DNA of 64,000 nt from an uncultured Eubacteriales bacterium (lineage in GTDB: Bacteria; Bacillota; Clostridia; TANB77; CAG-508), in contig CABUJR010000008.1 of the NCBI GenBank assembly GCA_902492015.1, positions 45,891-109,890 of the forward strand. Direction: 5' to 3'. Position 1 is the first letter of the stretch. Every line of letters starts with the position of its first letter. The position numbers and the translations under genes are program-made. The notes below the pieces were generated by a model. It saw only the letters and a list, made by a program, of their open reading frames with translations. It ran no database searches and was not told the origin of the DNA. Positions 7,062 to 14,502 of this stretch are shown here, piece after piece.

Positions 7062-7310
7062 TTAGTATTTGAGTATATAGAAAATTGTTCTATAGAAACT
7101 CAAATACTAAAACAAAATTATTATTTCACTTTCTATAGGAACTGAATATAAATAATAATTTTAAGGGGTTATTAGGGTACTCCCTAATCACAACAGAAAC
7201 TCAATTGAGTTTCTAGTGTGTTAGAAACTGAAAATTAGTTTTCATGTTTTCGGCATAAAAATAAAGTTATTATTTAGTAAAACTGCGAAGTGAGGCTCTA
7301 TAGAAAGTGA
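7062..7310 (+). other. Origin of transfer (oriT) of the MobV/pMV158 type
   Basis: The core AGTTTCTA-GTGTGT-TAGAAACT (7208-7229) has perfect 8-bp arms. It has the same TAGTGTG/TTA nick context as the pMV158 oriT, placing the predicted nick between 7220 and 7221. It follows a palindrome with arms AGAAACTCAA (7195-7214). The outer parts are a hairpin ATTAGGG/CCCTAAT (7171-7188), a 13-bp inverted repeat TCACTTTCTATAG at 7126-7138 and 7298-7310, and a nested hairpin with 13-bp arms at 7062-7110. The MobV gene follows about 640 bases downstream. Confidence 0.75.
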
Positions 7311-7365
7311 ATAATATAAATTAATTGAATAAGAAAAATATATTAATAAAAGGAGATTTTAAAAT

Positions 7366-7854
7366 ATGAAAAATAAAGTATATAAAGAATTTAAAATAAG
7401 AAATGTTCAAGATTATAAATATAACAAACATAATAAAAAACATTATAACCAATATTCTAATAAAACTCGTAATCTAAAAAAGAAAAGATTTAGTATAGAT
7501 AAAGCTTTAGCTGATAAATTAGATAGAGAGTTTAAAGATTATTGTCAAAATCTTTTAAAGAAAGATAAACAAATTATTTTGAATAGTGCTTATGAAATTA
7601 CAGTAAAAGAAGAAATAAAAGACGCAATAAAACACATGAATTTGTATGACCAAGAAAAAGAAATGATGTTATTACAAGATAATGTTTTAAATGAGTTTTA
7701 TCATGACTGGCTTGACTGTGATACACCTTTAAGTGAGGTATTAGAAGATTGTTTATCAGAGTCAGTTGCAACATTAACGAAATATATTGGTATAAGAAAA
7801 GACCTAGCTTTATACAAAGAAAAAATTGATAATAAAGAAATAAAAGAAAGATAG
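7366..7854 (+). CDS. DUF3848-like accessory protein
   Basis: The 162-residue protein starts at an ATG after AAAAGGAG. Its N-terminal 45 residues are very basic (Lys, Asn, Tyr), and it then has a helical domain. LNSAYEITVKEEIKDAIKH and LDCDTPLSEVLEDCLSES resemble DUF3848 proteins, where a Tyr-E-x-x-V-K/R-E-D segment is followed by a PL-x-x-V-x-x-D segment. The family is frequent in mobile elements of Clostridia and is of unknown function. It sits between oriT and the relaxase gene, where accessory DNA-binding proteins of relaxosomes are often encoded; that role is inferred. Confidence 0.5.
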   Translation: MKNKVYKEFKIRNVQDYKYNKHNKKHYNQYSNKTRNLKKKRFSIDKALADKLDREFKDYCQNLLKKDKQIILNSAYEITVKEEIKDAIKHMNLYDQEKEMMLLQDNVLNEFYHDWLDCDTPLSEVLEDCLSESVATLTKYIGIRKDLALYKEKIDNKEIKER

Positions 7855-7864
7855 ATAAATAGTT

Positions 7865-8872
7865 ATGAGTTTTGCGATTATTAGAAATAGCAATTATAAA
7901 AAAGATAATCTAGCAGGACTATATAAACATAATGAAAGAAAAAATACCAATTATTCTAATACAAATATTAATAAAAGTAATTCTTATAAAAATTATTCTC
8001 TAAAAAAGTGTAATACAACTTATTGGAACGCATTTAAAACTTTACAAAACCAATATGACTTAAAGGGAAGAATTATAAGTACAACAAATATTCTTTGTGA
8101 ATTTGTAATTACATCTGATAAGGAATTTTTTTAGAGAATTGGAGAAAAAGAGACATTAAGATATTTTAAAACTGCATACAGATTTGTTGCAAACTATCAA
8201 AATTTAGGAGAAGAATTTATTATATCTGCCAAAATACATAATGACGAAACAACACCGCACATGCATATAGTATTTATTCCTGTTGTGCATAAGTTGGATA
8301 CCAAAAGTGGAAAAACTATAAGTAAAATTGCATGTTCAGAGTATTGGAAAGGAAAAGATAGTTATAAAAAACTTCAAAATAGTTTTTATAGTTATATGAT
8401 AAAATCAGGTTTTGATTTAGAAAGAGGACAAACAGGTAATACACATATTGAAACAGATAAATTAAAGAAGATTACAAATTATGAAATGCAAAAATATGAA
8501 ATTCAGAGTGTTAATTTAGAACAAGAAAGAGAAATAATTGATGCAGAAGAACTAAAAAAGGAATACAAAAGAGTAATAAGAAAGTTTAATACTTTAGCAA
8601 CTCAATATACTAGAATAAAAAATTTAACAGACACTACAAACGAAAGATTAGAAGATATTGAAATAGAAAATTATAATATAAAACTTGAAAATTCAAAACT
8701 AAAACAAGAAAATAAAAACTTAAAAAATTATATAAATAACAGTATTGAGTGGATATCTTTAATATTAAACTGGTCTATGGATAGAGTAAATAAAATGATA
8801 AACAAATTTATAGAAAGAAAGGAAGATGTAAAAGATGAACGAAAACATAAACTTAAATCAAACAAAAGATAA
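7865..8872 (+). pseudogene. mobV: MobV-family relaxase gene interrupted by an in-frame TAG
   Basis: One frame is open from ATG 7865 to the stop at 8872 except for a TAG at 8132-8134. Both sides belong to a single MobV/Pre relaxase: MSFAIIRNSNYKKDNLAGLYKH is quoted in part as the N-terminal motif I, and TSDKEFF lies just before the stop. Behind it, starting around 8213, lies the metal-binding HUH-type motif HNDETTPHMH. The C-terminal part (from about 8520) is coiled-coil. The frame is unchanged across the stop, so this is a nonsense substitution, not an indel. An internal restart at the ATG at 8261 would lose the first histidine of the motif. Loss of function is likely unless the codon is read through. 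Confidence 0.8.
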
Positions 8873-9125
8873 AACCTTAACTATTGAAGAAATGTTAGTA
8901 AAAGAAGCAATAAAAAATATAGGCAACCCTTTTAAGAACTTAACTGTAAAAGATGTAGCAAAAGATTTGCTAGTTAGTGAGGCAACAGCTAATTCAATAT
9001 TTAGAAGAAGTGATTTTCCATCCGTGAATATAGGAAAAACAAAAACTGTTACACATCTTGCGTATCTTATATGGAAGATGAAAAGGAAGGAAAGCGAGGC
9101 AAATGAAAATGAAGAAACAGAGTAA
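8835..9125 (+). CDS. xis: Excisionase-like helix-turn-helix protein
   Basis: The 96-residue protein starts inside the end of the relaxase gene after AAGGAAG. Residues about 36-80 (NLTVKDVAKDLLVSEATANS, then FPSVNIGKTKTV) have the helix-turn-helix plus wing pattern of Xis/MerR-like DNA-binding proteins. It overlaps the integrase start by 23 bases. Small proteins encoded directly before a tyrosine integrase usually direct excision. The gene symbol reflects that expected role, not a demonstrated one. Confidence 0.65.
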   Translation: MNENINLNQTKDKTLTIEEMLVKEAIKNIGNPFKNLTVKDVAKDLLVSEATANSIFRRSDFPSVNIGKTKTVTHLAYLIWKMKRKESEANENEETE

Positions 9126-10314
9126 GGCAGTTGGTTATATAACCTTTAGAAAAGATAGAAAAACATGGTCTGTTAGGTATAAAGAATTTAATGCAGAAAA
9201 AGGTAAACATACAATAAAAGCTAAAGATTTTAAAACTCAAGAAGAAGCCAAAAGATATTTAGATACTATTATGTATCAAAGAGAAAATCCGTTGTACATT
9301 AAAAATAATGGAATTCCATTATGTGAATTAATGAAATCAAATTTGAACTTAAAATTTGATACAAATCAGGTTTCAGAAGTCACATATAATAGAACAATGC
9401 AAACTATTAAAAAAATTGAACAATTTCCAATTGGAAAAAAGAAAATTGATGAAATTACTTCAGATGAATTACAAGCATTTATGAATTATCATAAGTATTT
9501 AAGTAATTCTACAATAGATAAATTATATTATCAATTAGGAAGTTCTTTTAAAAATGCTATTAATAAAGGTTATTTAACAAGAAATCCAATGATTAATGTT
9601 ATAAAACCCAAAAGCAATAAAGAAGATAAGGAAGTTAGAGCATTAACTTTTGAAGAACAACAAGCACTTACTGATTATTTATTAACAAAAGATATATTAG
9701 AGTGCAAATTTAAAAATGTATATTTAATTCAAATGTTTATGGGACTTCGAGTTGGAGAAGCTTTAGCACTTTCTACTTATGATATAGATTTAAAAAATAA
9801 AAGATTAAATGTGAAAAGAACATTAACAAAAGATTTAGAAGGTCATACTATAATGGGAAAAAGCACGAAAACTTATTTTGGAAAAAGAACATTACCAATA
9901 CCAGATTATTTAATAAATCCAATTATGGAACAAATGATATTGGCTGAAAATCAAATTAACAACAAAGATAAATTATTATTTAAACCAGAAGATAGAGAAT
10001 TTACAGATAGAGAAAATGTAAATAATGCTTTAAAACGATTATTGAAAAGACACTTTGGAATTGAAGATATTACAACACATAGTTTGAGACATACTTATGG
10101 GACAAGATGTATCGAAAGTGGTATGGCTCCAGTAGTTGTTCAAAAATTAATGGGGCATAAAGATATATCAATAACACTTAATACATATACATCAGTATTT
10201 GATAAATTCAAAGAGAAAGAAATTAACAAGGTTAATAAATATTATCTTGAAGAAAATATGTTAAAAGCTGTTCAATTATTAAAAGAAGAACAAGATAATG
10301 AAAAAATATTATAA
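9103..10314 (+). CDS. int: Tyrosine recombinase (integrase) of the element
   Basis: The 403-residue protein has the arm-binding AP2-like N-terminus (GYITFRKDRKTWSVRYKEF), a SAM-like core-binding domain (about 75-165) and the catalytic domain. The active-site residues are visible: Arg216 in GLRVGEAL, Lys253 in GKSTKT, His326 and Arg329 in THSLRHTYG, His352 in LMGHKD and Tyr362 in NTYTSVF. All catalytic residues are intact. It resembles Tn916-type integrases in size and order. It ends 254 bases from the tRNA it uses as target, with four ATAACCAAA repeats between the two that look like arm-type binding sites. Confidence 0.93.
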   Translation: MKMKKQSKAVGYITFRKDRKTWSVRYKEFNAEKGKHTIKAKDFKTQEEAKRYLDTIMYQRENPLYIKNNGIPLCELMKSNLNLKFDTNQVSEVTYNRTMQTIKKIEQFPIGKKKIDEITSDELQAFMNYHKYLSNSTIDKLYYQLGSSFKNAINKGYLTRNPMINVIKPKSNKEDKEVRALTFEEQQALTDYLLTKDILECKFKNVYLIQMFMGLRVGEALALSTYDIDLKNKRLNVKRTLTKDLEGHTIMGKSTKTYFGKRTLPIPDYLINPIMEQMILAENQINNKDKLLFKPEDREFTDRENVNNALKRLLKRHFGIEDITTHSLRHTYGTRCIESGMAPVVVQKLMGHKDISITLNTYTSVFDKFKEKEINKVNKYYLEENMLKAVQLLKEEQDNEKIL

Positions 10315-10322
10315 AGCGAGAG

Positions 10323-10353
10323 AGTCCTATAAAATCAATCTTATAGGACTTTT
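10323..10353 (+). terminator. Terminator of the integrase operon
   Basis: AGTCCTATAA (10323-10332) pairs perfectly with TTATAGGACT (10341-10350), followed by TTT. Confidence 0.75.
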
Positions 10354-10355
10354 AC

Positions 10356-10434
10356 ATAACCAAAATAAGCTTTGGTTATGCAAATTAGATAACCAAAAAT
10401 AAAAATTTCAAATTTTGGTTATGTGTTTGGTAAT
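10356..10434. repeat. Integrase arm-site-like repeats
   Basis: ATAACCAAA or its complement occurs at 10356-10364, 10371-10379, 10389-10397 and 10414-10422 as two inverted pairs, with a variant TTTGGTAAT at 10426-10434. The sequence TGGTAATGT also occurs just inside the other end, near 1943-1951. Repeats between an integrase gene and its attachment site commonly bind the integrase N-terminal domain or Xis. Confidence 0.55.
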
Positions 10435-10540
10435 GTAAATTGAGAAAAACTGTAAAATTTTGAGAGAAATTTAAAAACATTTAATATGAAAAAAGGCTCT
10501 AAATAAATATCCTACAGTTTTTATCAATTTTTTATAAAAT

Positions 10541-10570
10541 AAAAAAACACCAGTTTTTCAACTGGTGTTT
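10541..10570 (-). terminator. Terminator of the CAT-anticodon tRNA
   Basis: An 11-bp stem AAACACCAGTT/AACTGGTGTTT with a four-base loop is followed by a T-run on the minus strand. It lies on the element side of the attachment site. Confidence 0.8.
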
Positions 10571-10588
10571 GGTGCGCCCTCAAGGATT
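10568..10588 (-). repeat. Right attachment site within the intact tRNA 3' end
   Basis: This is the tRNA-side partner of the repeat at 1878-1898, with 19 of 21 identical bases and the core AGGGCGCACCAAA on the minus strand. It covers the acceptor stem, the CCA end and part of the T-arm. Confidence 0.82.
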
Positions 10589-10646
10589 CGAACCTTGGAC
10601 CCACCGGTTATGAGCCGGTTGCTCTGACCAACTGAGCTAAGGGCGC
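10570..10646 (-). tRNA. tRNA with CAT anticodon (elongator Met or Ile2)
   Basis: The minus strand folds as a complete tRNA. The acceptor stem is GCGCCCT with AGGGCGC, the CCA is encoded, the D-arm contains AGCTCAGTTGG, the T-loop is GTTCGAATC, and the anticodon stem ACCGG/CCGGT holds the loop CTCATAA. The CAT anticodon means elongator Met or, if modified by TilS, Ile for AUA codons; sequence alone does not settle this. It lacks the initiator's three G-C pairs in the anticodon stem. It is the integration target of the element. Confidence 0.92.
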
Positions 10647-10674
10647 GTATTGTTTCTTGCTCAACGCAAGATTA

Positions 10675-10703
10675 ATTATAAACGATTGAATATAATATGT
10701 CAA
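10675..10703 (-). promoter_or_regulatory. Promoter of the CAT-anticodon tRNA
   Basis: On the minus strand TTGACA (10698-10703) and TATAAT (10675-10680) are separated by 17 bases. The stretch from here to 10920 is AT-rich and holds nothing else recognisable. Confidence 0.8.
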
Positions 10704-10920
10704 TACCTAAATTTAATTTTTTTTAAATTTTAATAAAATTTTTCTTTAGAATTTTTATGTATTAGATAAGTGTAAAATACTAGTAAAAACATTGTTTTGC
10801 ATAATAACTCATAAAATTATGGTTGATTATAAACAATGTTTAATCATTAACTTAAAATAGAATTTTATTTTGCAATTTAAAATAAACAACAAAAAAATAT
10901 TGAAAAACGATAAAAAATAA

Positions 10921-10949
10921 TTGACAAACGAAAAAAGAAATGATATATA
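10921..10949 (+). promoter_or_regulatory. Promoter of the DUF2975/HTH operon
   Basis: TTGACA (10921-10926) and TATATA (10944-10949) are separated by 17 bases, about 70 bases before the first start codon. Confidence 0.65.
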
Positions 10950-11017
10950 AGAAGCATAGAAAATAAATTTTATAATTATAAATTTATTTTAATATGGAAA
11001 TAAAAGAAGGTAAAAAT

Positions 11018-11485
11018 ATGAAAGTTTTTGGAAAATATGGATTAGGAAATATTTTGAAAATTCTATTACAGATAGTTTTTATTTTTGGTATATCAATATT
11101 AATAATTTTTCCAATAATAATTTCAAACACAAATATTTCTATAAATCCAAATATTATATTATTTTATCCAAACGCAATATGCTTATTATTAATAATATAC
11201 CAATTTGTTGGGCTATTTAATTCACTAAAAGAAGAAAATCCTTTTTGCAAAAATACAGTTAAGAGATTAAAGGCATCTCAAAAAATTTCTGCTGTGGCAT
11301 CAGTATTTTGGCTATTTGATTTTGTTTTTGAAACTTTTATAGTAAAAAACACAAGTATTTTAGTTATAATTGTATTACTATTTATGTTTATATTATTTAT
11401 AGGTGTAACAATAGCTTTATATATTTTGTCTGAATTATTTAATAAAGCGATTGAATATAAAAATGAAAATGATTTAACAATTTAA
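11018..11485 (+). CDS. DUF2975 family membrane protein
   Basis: The start chosen is the ATG of MKVFGKYG, 10 bases after AAGAAGG; an upstream ATG at 10994 lacks a binding site. The 155-residue protein has four membrane segments and the loop NSLKEENPFCKNTVKRLK, which is diagnostic of DUF2975 (F-x-x-EN-PF-x-x-x-N-x-x-R-L). Such proteins are almost always paired with a small YozG-like helix-turn-helix protein, which here follows 27 bases downstream. The pair is thought to be a membrane-linked regulatory unit; its signal is unknown. Confidence 0.8.
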   Translation: MKVFGKYGLGNILKILLQIVFIFGISILIIFPIIISNTNISINPNIILFYPNAICLLLIIYQFVGLFNSLKEENPFCKNTVKRLKASQKISAVASVFWLFDFVFETFIVKNTSILVIIVLLFMFILFIGVTIALYILSELFNKAIEYKNENDLTI

Positions 11486-11512
11486 AAATAGAAGAAAGAG
11501 GAGAGAAGTATA

Positions 11513-11716
11513 ATGATTATTGTAAATTTAGATGTAATGATGGCGAAACGAAAAATATCTTCTCAAGAATTAGCAGAAAAAGTGGGAATTACTCAGGCTA
11601 ATTTATCTATTTTAAAAAATAATAAAGGAAGAGCGATTAGATTTTCTACATTAAATGCAATTTGTGAGGCTTTAGATTGTACACCAGGAGATATTTTGGA
11701 ATATTCAAAAGAATAA
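11513..11716 (+). CDS. YozG-like Cro/CI-type helix-turn-helix regulator
   Basis: The 67-residue protein is essentially one HTH domain: LDVMMAKRKISSQELAEKVG, then ITQANLSILKNNKGRAIRFS, then ALDCTPGDILEY. This signature, ending in CTPGDILEY, belongs to the YozG group that accompanies DUF2975 proteins. AGAGGAGAG provides the ribosome binding site. It is expected to repress its own operon, with the membrane partner modulating activity. Confidence 0.85.
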   Translation: MIIVNLDVMMAKRKISSQELAEKVGITQANLSILKNNKGRAIRFSTLNAICEALDCTPGDILEYSKE

Positions 11717-11773
11717 AATAAACAAATTAGAAAATTTTCTAGTTGTAATAAGAATAAAAACAAGGAAAATGGT

Positions 11774-12895
11774 ATGGAAAATTTATTACTTTTTATAATT
11801 TTACTTATTATTTCTTTTTTTACCTTAATACCAATATATTTAACCCTAATAAATATTATAAATTTAATAAGTAAGGTAAAATTAAAAGAAAATTTACATG
11901 ATATTTTAACTTTTTTATTAGGAATAATTTTTACATGTATATTATGGAATGCTTTTGATTTTAAAACTTATACAGAAACTATAAGATATAGTGGTTTCAT
12001 TTTTGAGCCTATAGAGCATACTCCTATAGATTTTGCTTCAGCACCTACTGTATATGCTGTAATAGCTATTGGATTTTTGTCTTATACATTAATAAGAATA
12101 AATAAATCAAATTTACCACCACTTATAACAGTATTTTCTATGTCAGGAATAGCTATATGCAGAATTTTTTGCATAGTATTTATGATTCAAATTAGTAAAA
12201 ATATTTTAGGGCATCCTTTATATGCTTATTTTTTATTACTACCTTTCAATTATATATTGTGCTCAATAAGGGCAGAAATAGGAGTAATAAAACAATATAA
12301 AGAAAAACAAAGAAATAAAGAAATTTATGAAAATAAATTTTTGAATAAATGTAATAATTTGTTAATGAAAATAGATGTTGAAAAATGGCCTTTTATAGCA
12401 ATTATTTTAGTTGTTCCTTTAGCAGTAATATTAATAATTATTTTGTGTGTTTTTGGTCAAAGACCAGACGCAATAATAAAAGCTTTTACTTCAACTAGTG
12501 ATTGGACTTTGTCACAAATGTATTCTCCACCACCAGTATATTATGATGCGCATTATCTATGTACAGTTTCATTAAAAGGTCACAAAAAATTAGTAAAACC
12601 AATAAGATATGGGATTAGAAGAAATCAAAAAATTGTTGTAAATAGACAATTATGTATAGCAAATGCTTTTGAGCAATTAATTGAAGAAAAAACTCCTAAG
12701 TTCCATAAAGCTGTAAGATATATCTATGATAAATATGGCTATCCATTATCAAAACACATAAATACACCAATTCAAGCAGATATTACATATATTTTAATGA
12801 AACCATTAGAATATATTTTTCTAATAGTTTTATATTTATTTGATAAAGAGCCAGAAAACAGAATTGCAAAGCAATACTTACCTAAAATTGATTAA
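11774..12895 (+). CDS. DUF6688-like polytopic membrane protein
   Basis: The 373-residue protein has about six membrane segments in its first 245 residues, then a conserved soluble stretch. That stretch contains FGQRPDAIIKAFTSTSDWTL, YDAHYLCTVSLKGHKKLVKP and VVNRQLCIANAFEQLIEE. These motifs match what I recall as DUF6688, whose function is unknown. The Cys and His residues (HYLC, GHKK, RQLC) look conserved enough for a catalytic or metal site, but this is inference. It follows the DUF2975/YozG pair by 57 bases and is probably in the same operon. Confidence 0.6.
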   Translation: MENLLLFIILLIISFFTLIPIYLTLINIINLISKVKLKENLHDILTFLLGIIFTCILWNAFDFKTYTETIRYSGFIFEPIEHTPIDFASAPTVYAVIAIGFLSYTLIRINKSNLPPLITVFSMSGIAICRIFCIVFMIQISKNILGHPLYAYFLLLPFNYILCSIRAEIGVIKQYKEKQRNKEIYENKFLNKCNNLLMKIDVEKWPFIAIILVVPLAVILIIILCVFGQRPDAIIKAFTSTSDWTLSQMYSPPPVYYDAHYLCTVSLKGHKKLVKPIRYGIRRNQKIVVNRQLCIANAFEQLIEEKTPKFHKAVRYIYDKYGYPLSKHINTPIQADITYILMKPLEYIFLIVLYLFDKEPENRIAKQYLPKID

Positions 12896-12919
12896 TAGAT
12901 TATTTATAAAAGAGGTCTT

Positions 12920-13390
12920 ATGAAAAGTGTAAAATTGTTTTGGATAAAAATAGTGCTAATAATACTAATGATTTTAAATGTTATTTTTATTCCAATAATA
13001 ATAAAAAATATAATTTCTAGCAATGAATATACTTTATATATTAATGATGATAATATGGAAAATATAGCTAGAAAAGTAAAAGTAGAATATGGATTAGTAG
13101 GCTTAGAAAGTAAGATAAAAAATGCAAGAAAAATAGAATATTCTGTTACAGATGGAAAGAAAGCTTGTAAAATAGAGTATGAAAATGGAAGTATAAAAAA
13201 TCTGTCTAATCAAGAAATAGTAGATATTAATAATTTTATAAAAAATGAAGGGTACTCAAAATCTGAAATTTATATATTATTTTTATCTGTAGATATTATT
13301 TTATTATTTCTATTTAAGTTTTTTTATAACAAAATAAATAATGAAATAAAATTTATTAATGGATTTGAAGAAATAGATAATGATTATTAA
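12920..13390 (+). CDS. Hypothetical membrane protein with two membrane segments
   Basis: The 156-residue protein follows AGAGG and an ATG. It has membrane segments near residues 8-30 and 113-135, with a polar segment between them containing two lysine-rich beta-like strands (ARKIEYSVTDGKKACKIEY). No family is recognised. It is the last gene before the tRNA cluster and probably shares the operon of the DUF6688-like gene, 24 bases upstream. Confidence 0.5.
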   Translation: MKSVKLFWIKIVLIILMILNVIFIPIIIKNIISSNEYTLYINDDNMENIARKVKVEYGLVGLESKIKNARKIEYSVTDGKKACKIEYENGSIKNLSNQEIVDINNFIKNEGYSKSEIYILFLSVDIILLFLFKFFYNKINNEIKFINGFEEIDNDY

Positions 13391-13505
13391 TCTTTTAAAA
13401 AAATTAATAAAAAATAATATTAAAAGGCAATACAGAGAGAATAGACATACAAAATTAAATAAAATACAAGATTTAGAAAAAAAATAAAAAAATTAAAAAA
13501 TAGTA

Positions 13506-13534
13506 TTGACAAGAAGTGGAAATAACATTATAAT
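13506..13534 (+). promoter_or_regulatory. Promoter of the tRNA cluster
   Basis: A perfect TTGACA and a perfect TATAAT are spaced by 17 bases, 29 bases before tRNA-Tyr. Confidence 0.85.
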
Positions 13535-13562
13535 AAGACATGTGCTCAAGATGAGCATATAC

Positions 13563-13648
13563 GGGTAGGTGGTCGAGTGGTTAATGGCACCAGACTGTAA
13601 ATCTGGCGACGAGAGTCTACGATGGTTCGAATCCATCCCTGCCCACCA
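13563..13648 (+). tRNA. tRNA-Tyr (GTA)
   Basis: The acceptor GGGTAGG pairs with CCTGCCC. The anticodon loop CTGTAAA gives GTA. A long variable arm (GCGACGAGAGTCTAC), typical of bacterial tRNA-Tyr, is present. The T-loop is GTTCGAATC and the CCA is encoded. Confidence 0.95.
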
Positions 13649-13674
13649 CTTTTTATAAAAATTGGATAAAAGTG

Positions 13675-13703
13675 TTGACAAACTGATGTAGATATAGTAA
13701 AAT
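13675..13703 (+). promoter_or_regulatory. Internal promoter ahead of tRNA-Val
   Basis: TTGACA (13675-13680) and TAAAAT (13698-13703) are separated by 17 bases, 31 bases before tRNA-Val. Confidence 0.65.
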
Positions 13704-13734
13704 AAAACTCGTCAGTTGAACAGAACAATTAAAT

Positions 13735-13810
13735 GGTCGCTTAGCTCAGCTGGGAGAGCATCTGCCTTACAAGCAGGAGGTCATAGGTTCGAACCCTATA
13801 GCGACCACCA
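13735..13810 (+). tRNA. tRNA-Val (TAC)
   Basis: The acceptor GGTCGCT pairs with AGCGACC. The anticodon loop CTTACAA gives TAC. The T-loop is GTTCGAACC and the CCA is encoded. Confidence 0.95.
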
Positions 13811-13820
13811 TTTATTTTAT

Positions 13821-13897
13821 GGCCTGGTAGTTCAGTTGGTTAGAATGCCGCCCTGTCACGGCGGAGGTCGACGGTTCGAGCCCGTTCCAGGTCGCCA
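13821..13897 (+). tRNA. tRNA-Asp (GTC)
   Basis: The acceptor GGCCTGG pairs with CCAGGTC, with discriminator G. The anticodon loop CTGTCAC gives GTC. The CCA is encoded. It follows tRNA-Val by 10 bases and is cotranscribed. Confidence 0.95.
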
Positions 13898-13898
13898 A

Positions 13899-13928
13899 AA
13901 TATCTAGTTAAGTCACTAGATATTTTTT
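13899..13928 (+). terminator. Hairpin with T-run between tRNA-Asp and tRNA-Phe
   Basis: AATATCTAGT pairs with ACTAGATATT, followed by TTTTTT. It should end part of the transcripts. No separate strong promoter precedes tRNA-Phe, so either readthrough occurs or the hairpin is a processing signal. Confidence 0.6.
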
Positions 13929-13934
13929 ATATAA

Positions 13935-14010
13935 GGCTTCATAGCTCAGTTGGTAGAGCAGGGGACTGAAAATCCCCGTGTCAGTGGTTCGATTCCACTT
14001 GAAGCCACCA
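13935..14010 (+). tRNA. tRNA-Phe (GAA)
   Basis: The acceptor GGCTTCA pairs with TGAAGCC. The anticodon loop CTGAAAA gives GAA. The T-loop is GTTCGATTC and the CCA is encoded. Confidence 0.95.
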
Positions 14011-14017
14011 TATACAT

Positions 14018-14068
14018 AGGGTAGTAAGGCCTTCAAAGGATTGTCTTATTACTCTATTTTTTTATTTT
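14018..14068 (+). terminator. Terminator of the tRNA cluster
   Basis: AGGGTAGTAAG (14018-14028) pairs with CTTATTACTCT (14045-14055) using two G-T pairs, followed by a long T-run. Confidence 0.75.
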
Positions 14069-14298
14069 TTCAGGTTGCTAATAGTTGAGATAGAAATTAT
14101 TCAAAGTATTTATTTTCTAAGTTACTTCTGCTTTTTTATAAATATTCTGTGAGAAAGTTTTGCAAATCTATTAAGATATTATGGTTACTTCCTAATTTAA
14201 TAAAAAATAAAAGTAAAAGAAAGAAATTAAGAGAAAAGAAAAAAATACCGTGTTGTATAAAAATAAGAAAAGCAAATATAAACTTTTTTAGACATATA

Positions 14299-14327
14299 TT
14301 GACTTTTTTATTTACTAAGAGTATAAT
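14299..14327 (+). promoter_or_regulatory. Promoter of mgtE
   Basis: TTGACT (14299-14304) and TATAAT (14322-14327) are separated by 17 bases. The region 14069-14298 is AT-rich with no credible gene. The leader 14334-14502 (about 170 bases) does not show the conserved M-box sequence, so magnesium control at RNA level is not supported. Confidence 0.65.
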
Positions 14328-14502
14328 AATCATGTCGGCAATTAACATAAATCTTTCTTTATGAATATTACTATATTAACAGATTAAGTTACAAGGTGCT
14401 ACTTTAACCAAAAAAGTAATTCATAGTTTGTTAAAATAGTATTTTTTTATCTAATTTTGTTATTTTATAATAAGTAAATTTATTATAAAAAGGAGGTAAA
14501 TC

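Larger units (their letters stand above)
1878..10588. mobile_element. Integrative and mobilizable element in a CAT-anticodon tRNA gene
   Basis: The element is delimited by near-identical tRNA 3'-end repeats at 1878-1898 and 10568-10588. The tyrosine integrase is the gene next to the intact tRNA, and an Xis-like gene precedes it. It also carries a MobV relaxase gene with a recognisable oriT, regulators, and DUF3846/DUF3848-like accessory genes. No type IV secretion or phage structural genes are visible, so it would need a helper to transfer. The relaxase gene contains an in-frame stop, so self-encoded mobilization may be lost. The boundaries are inferred from the repeats. Confidence 0.82.

Noticed and set aside
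8132..8134. General recoding of TAG as a sense codon
   Set aside because: Several ordinary genes here end in TAG at the expected length (for example 7366-7854, 27323-28411 and 43641-44534), so TAG is a working stop.
1878..10588. Prophage or phage satellite
   Set aside because: There are no capsid, tail, terminase, lysis or packaging genes, and the relaxase plus oriT point to mobilization.
11018..11716. Toxin-antitoxin pair formed by the small membrane protein and the HTH protein
   Set aside because: The motifs are those of the widespread DUF2975/YozG regulatory pair; no toxin feature is seen.
13493..13907. Open frames over the tRNA cluster on both strands
   Set aside because: They are translations of tRNA genes and their spacers, without ribosome binding sites.
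14136..14364. Overlapping 70-residue frames on both strands upstream of mgtE
   Set aside because: Both are low-complexity AT-rich readings without a convincing binding site, and the mgtE promoter lies within them.
14334..14502. M-box magnesium riboswitch upstream of mgtE
   Set aside because: The leader length is suitable, but none of the conserved M-box segments are visible.
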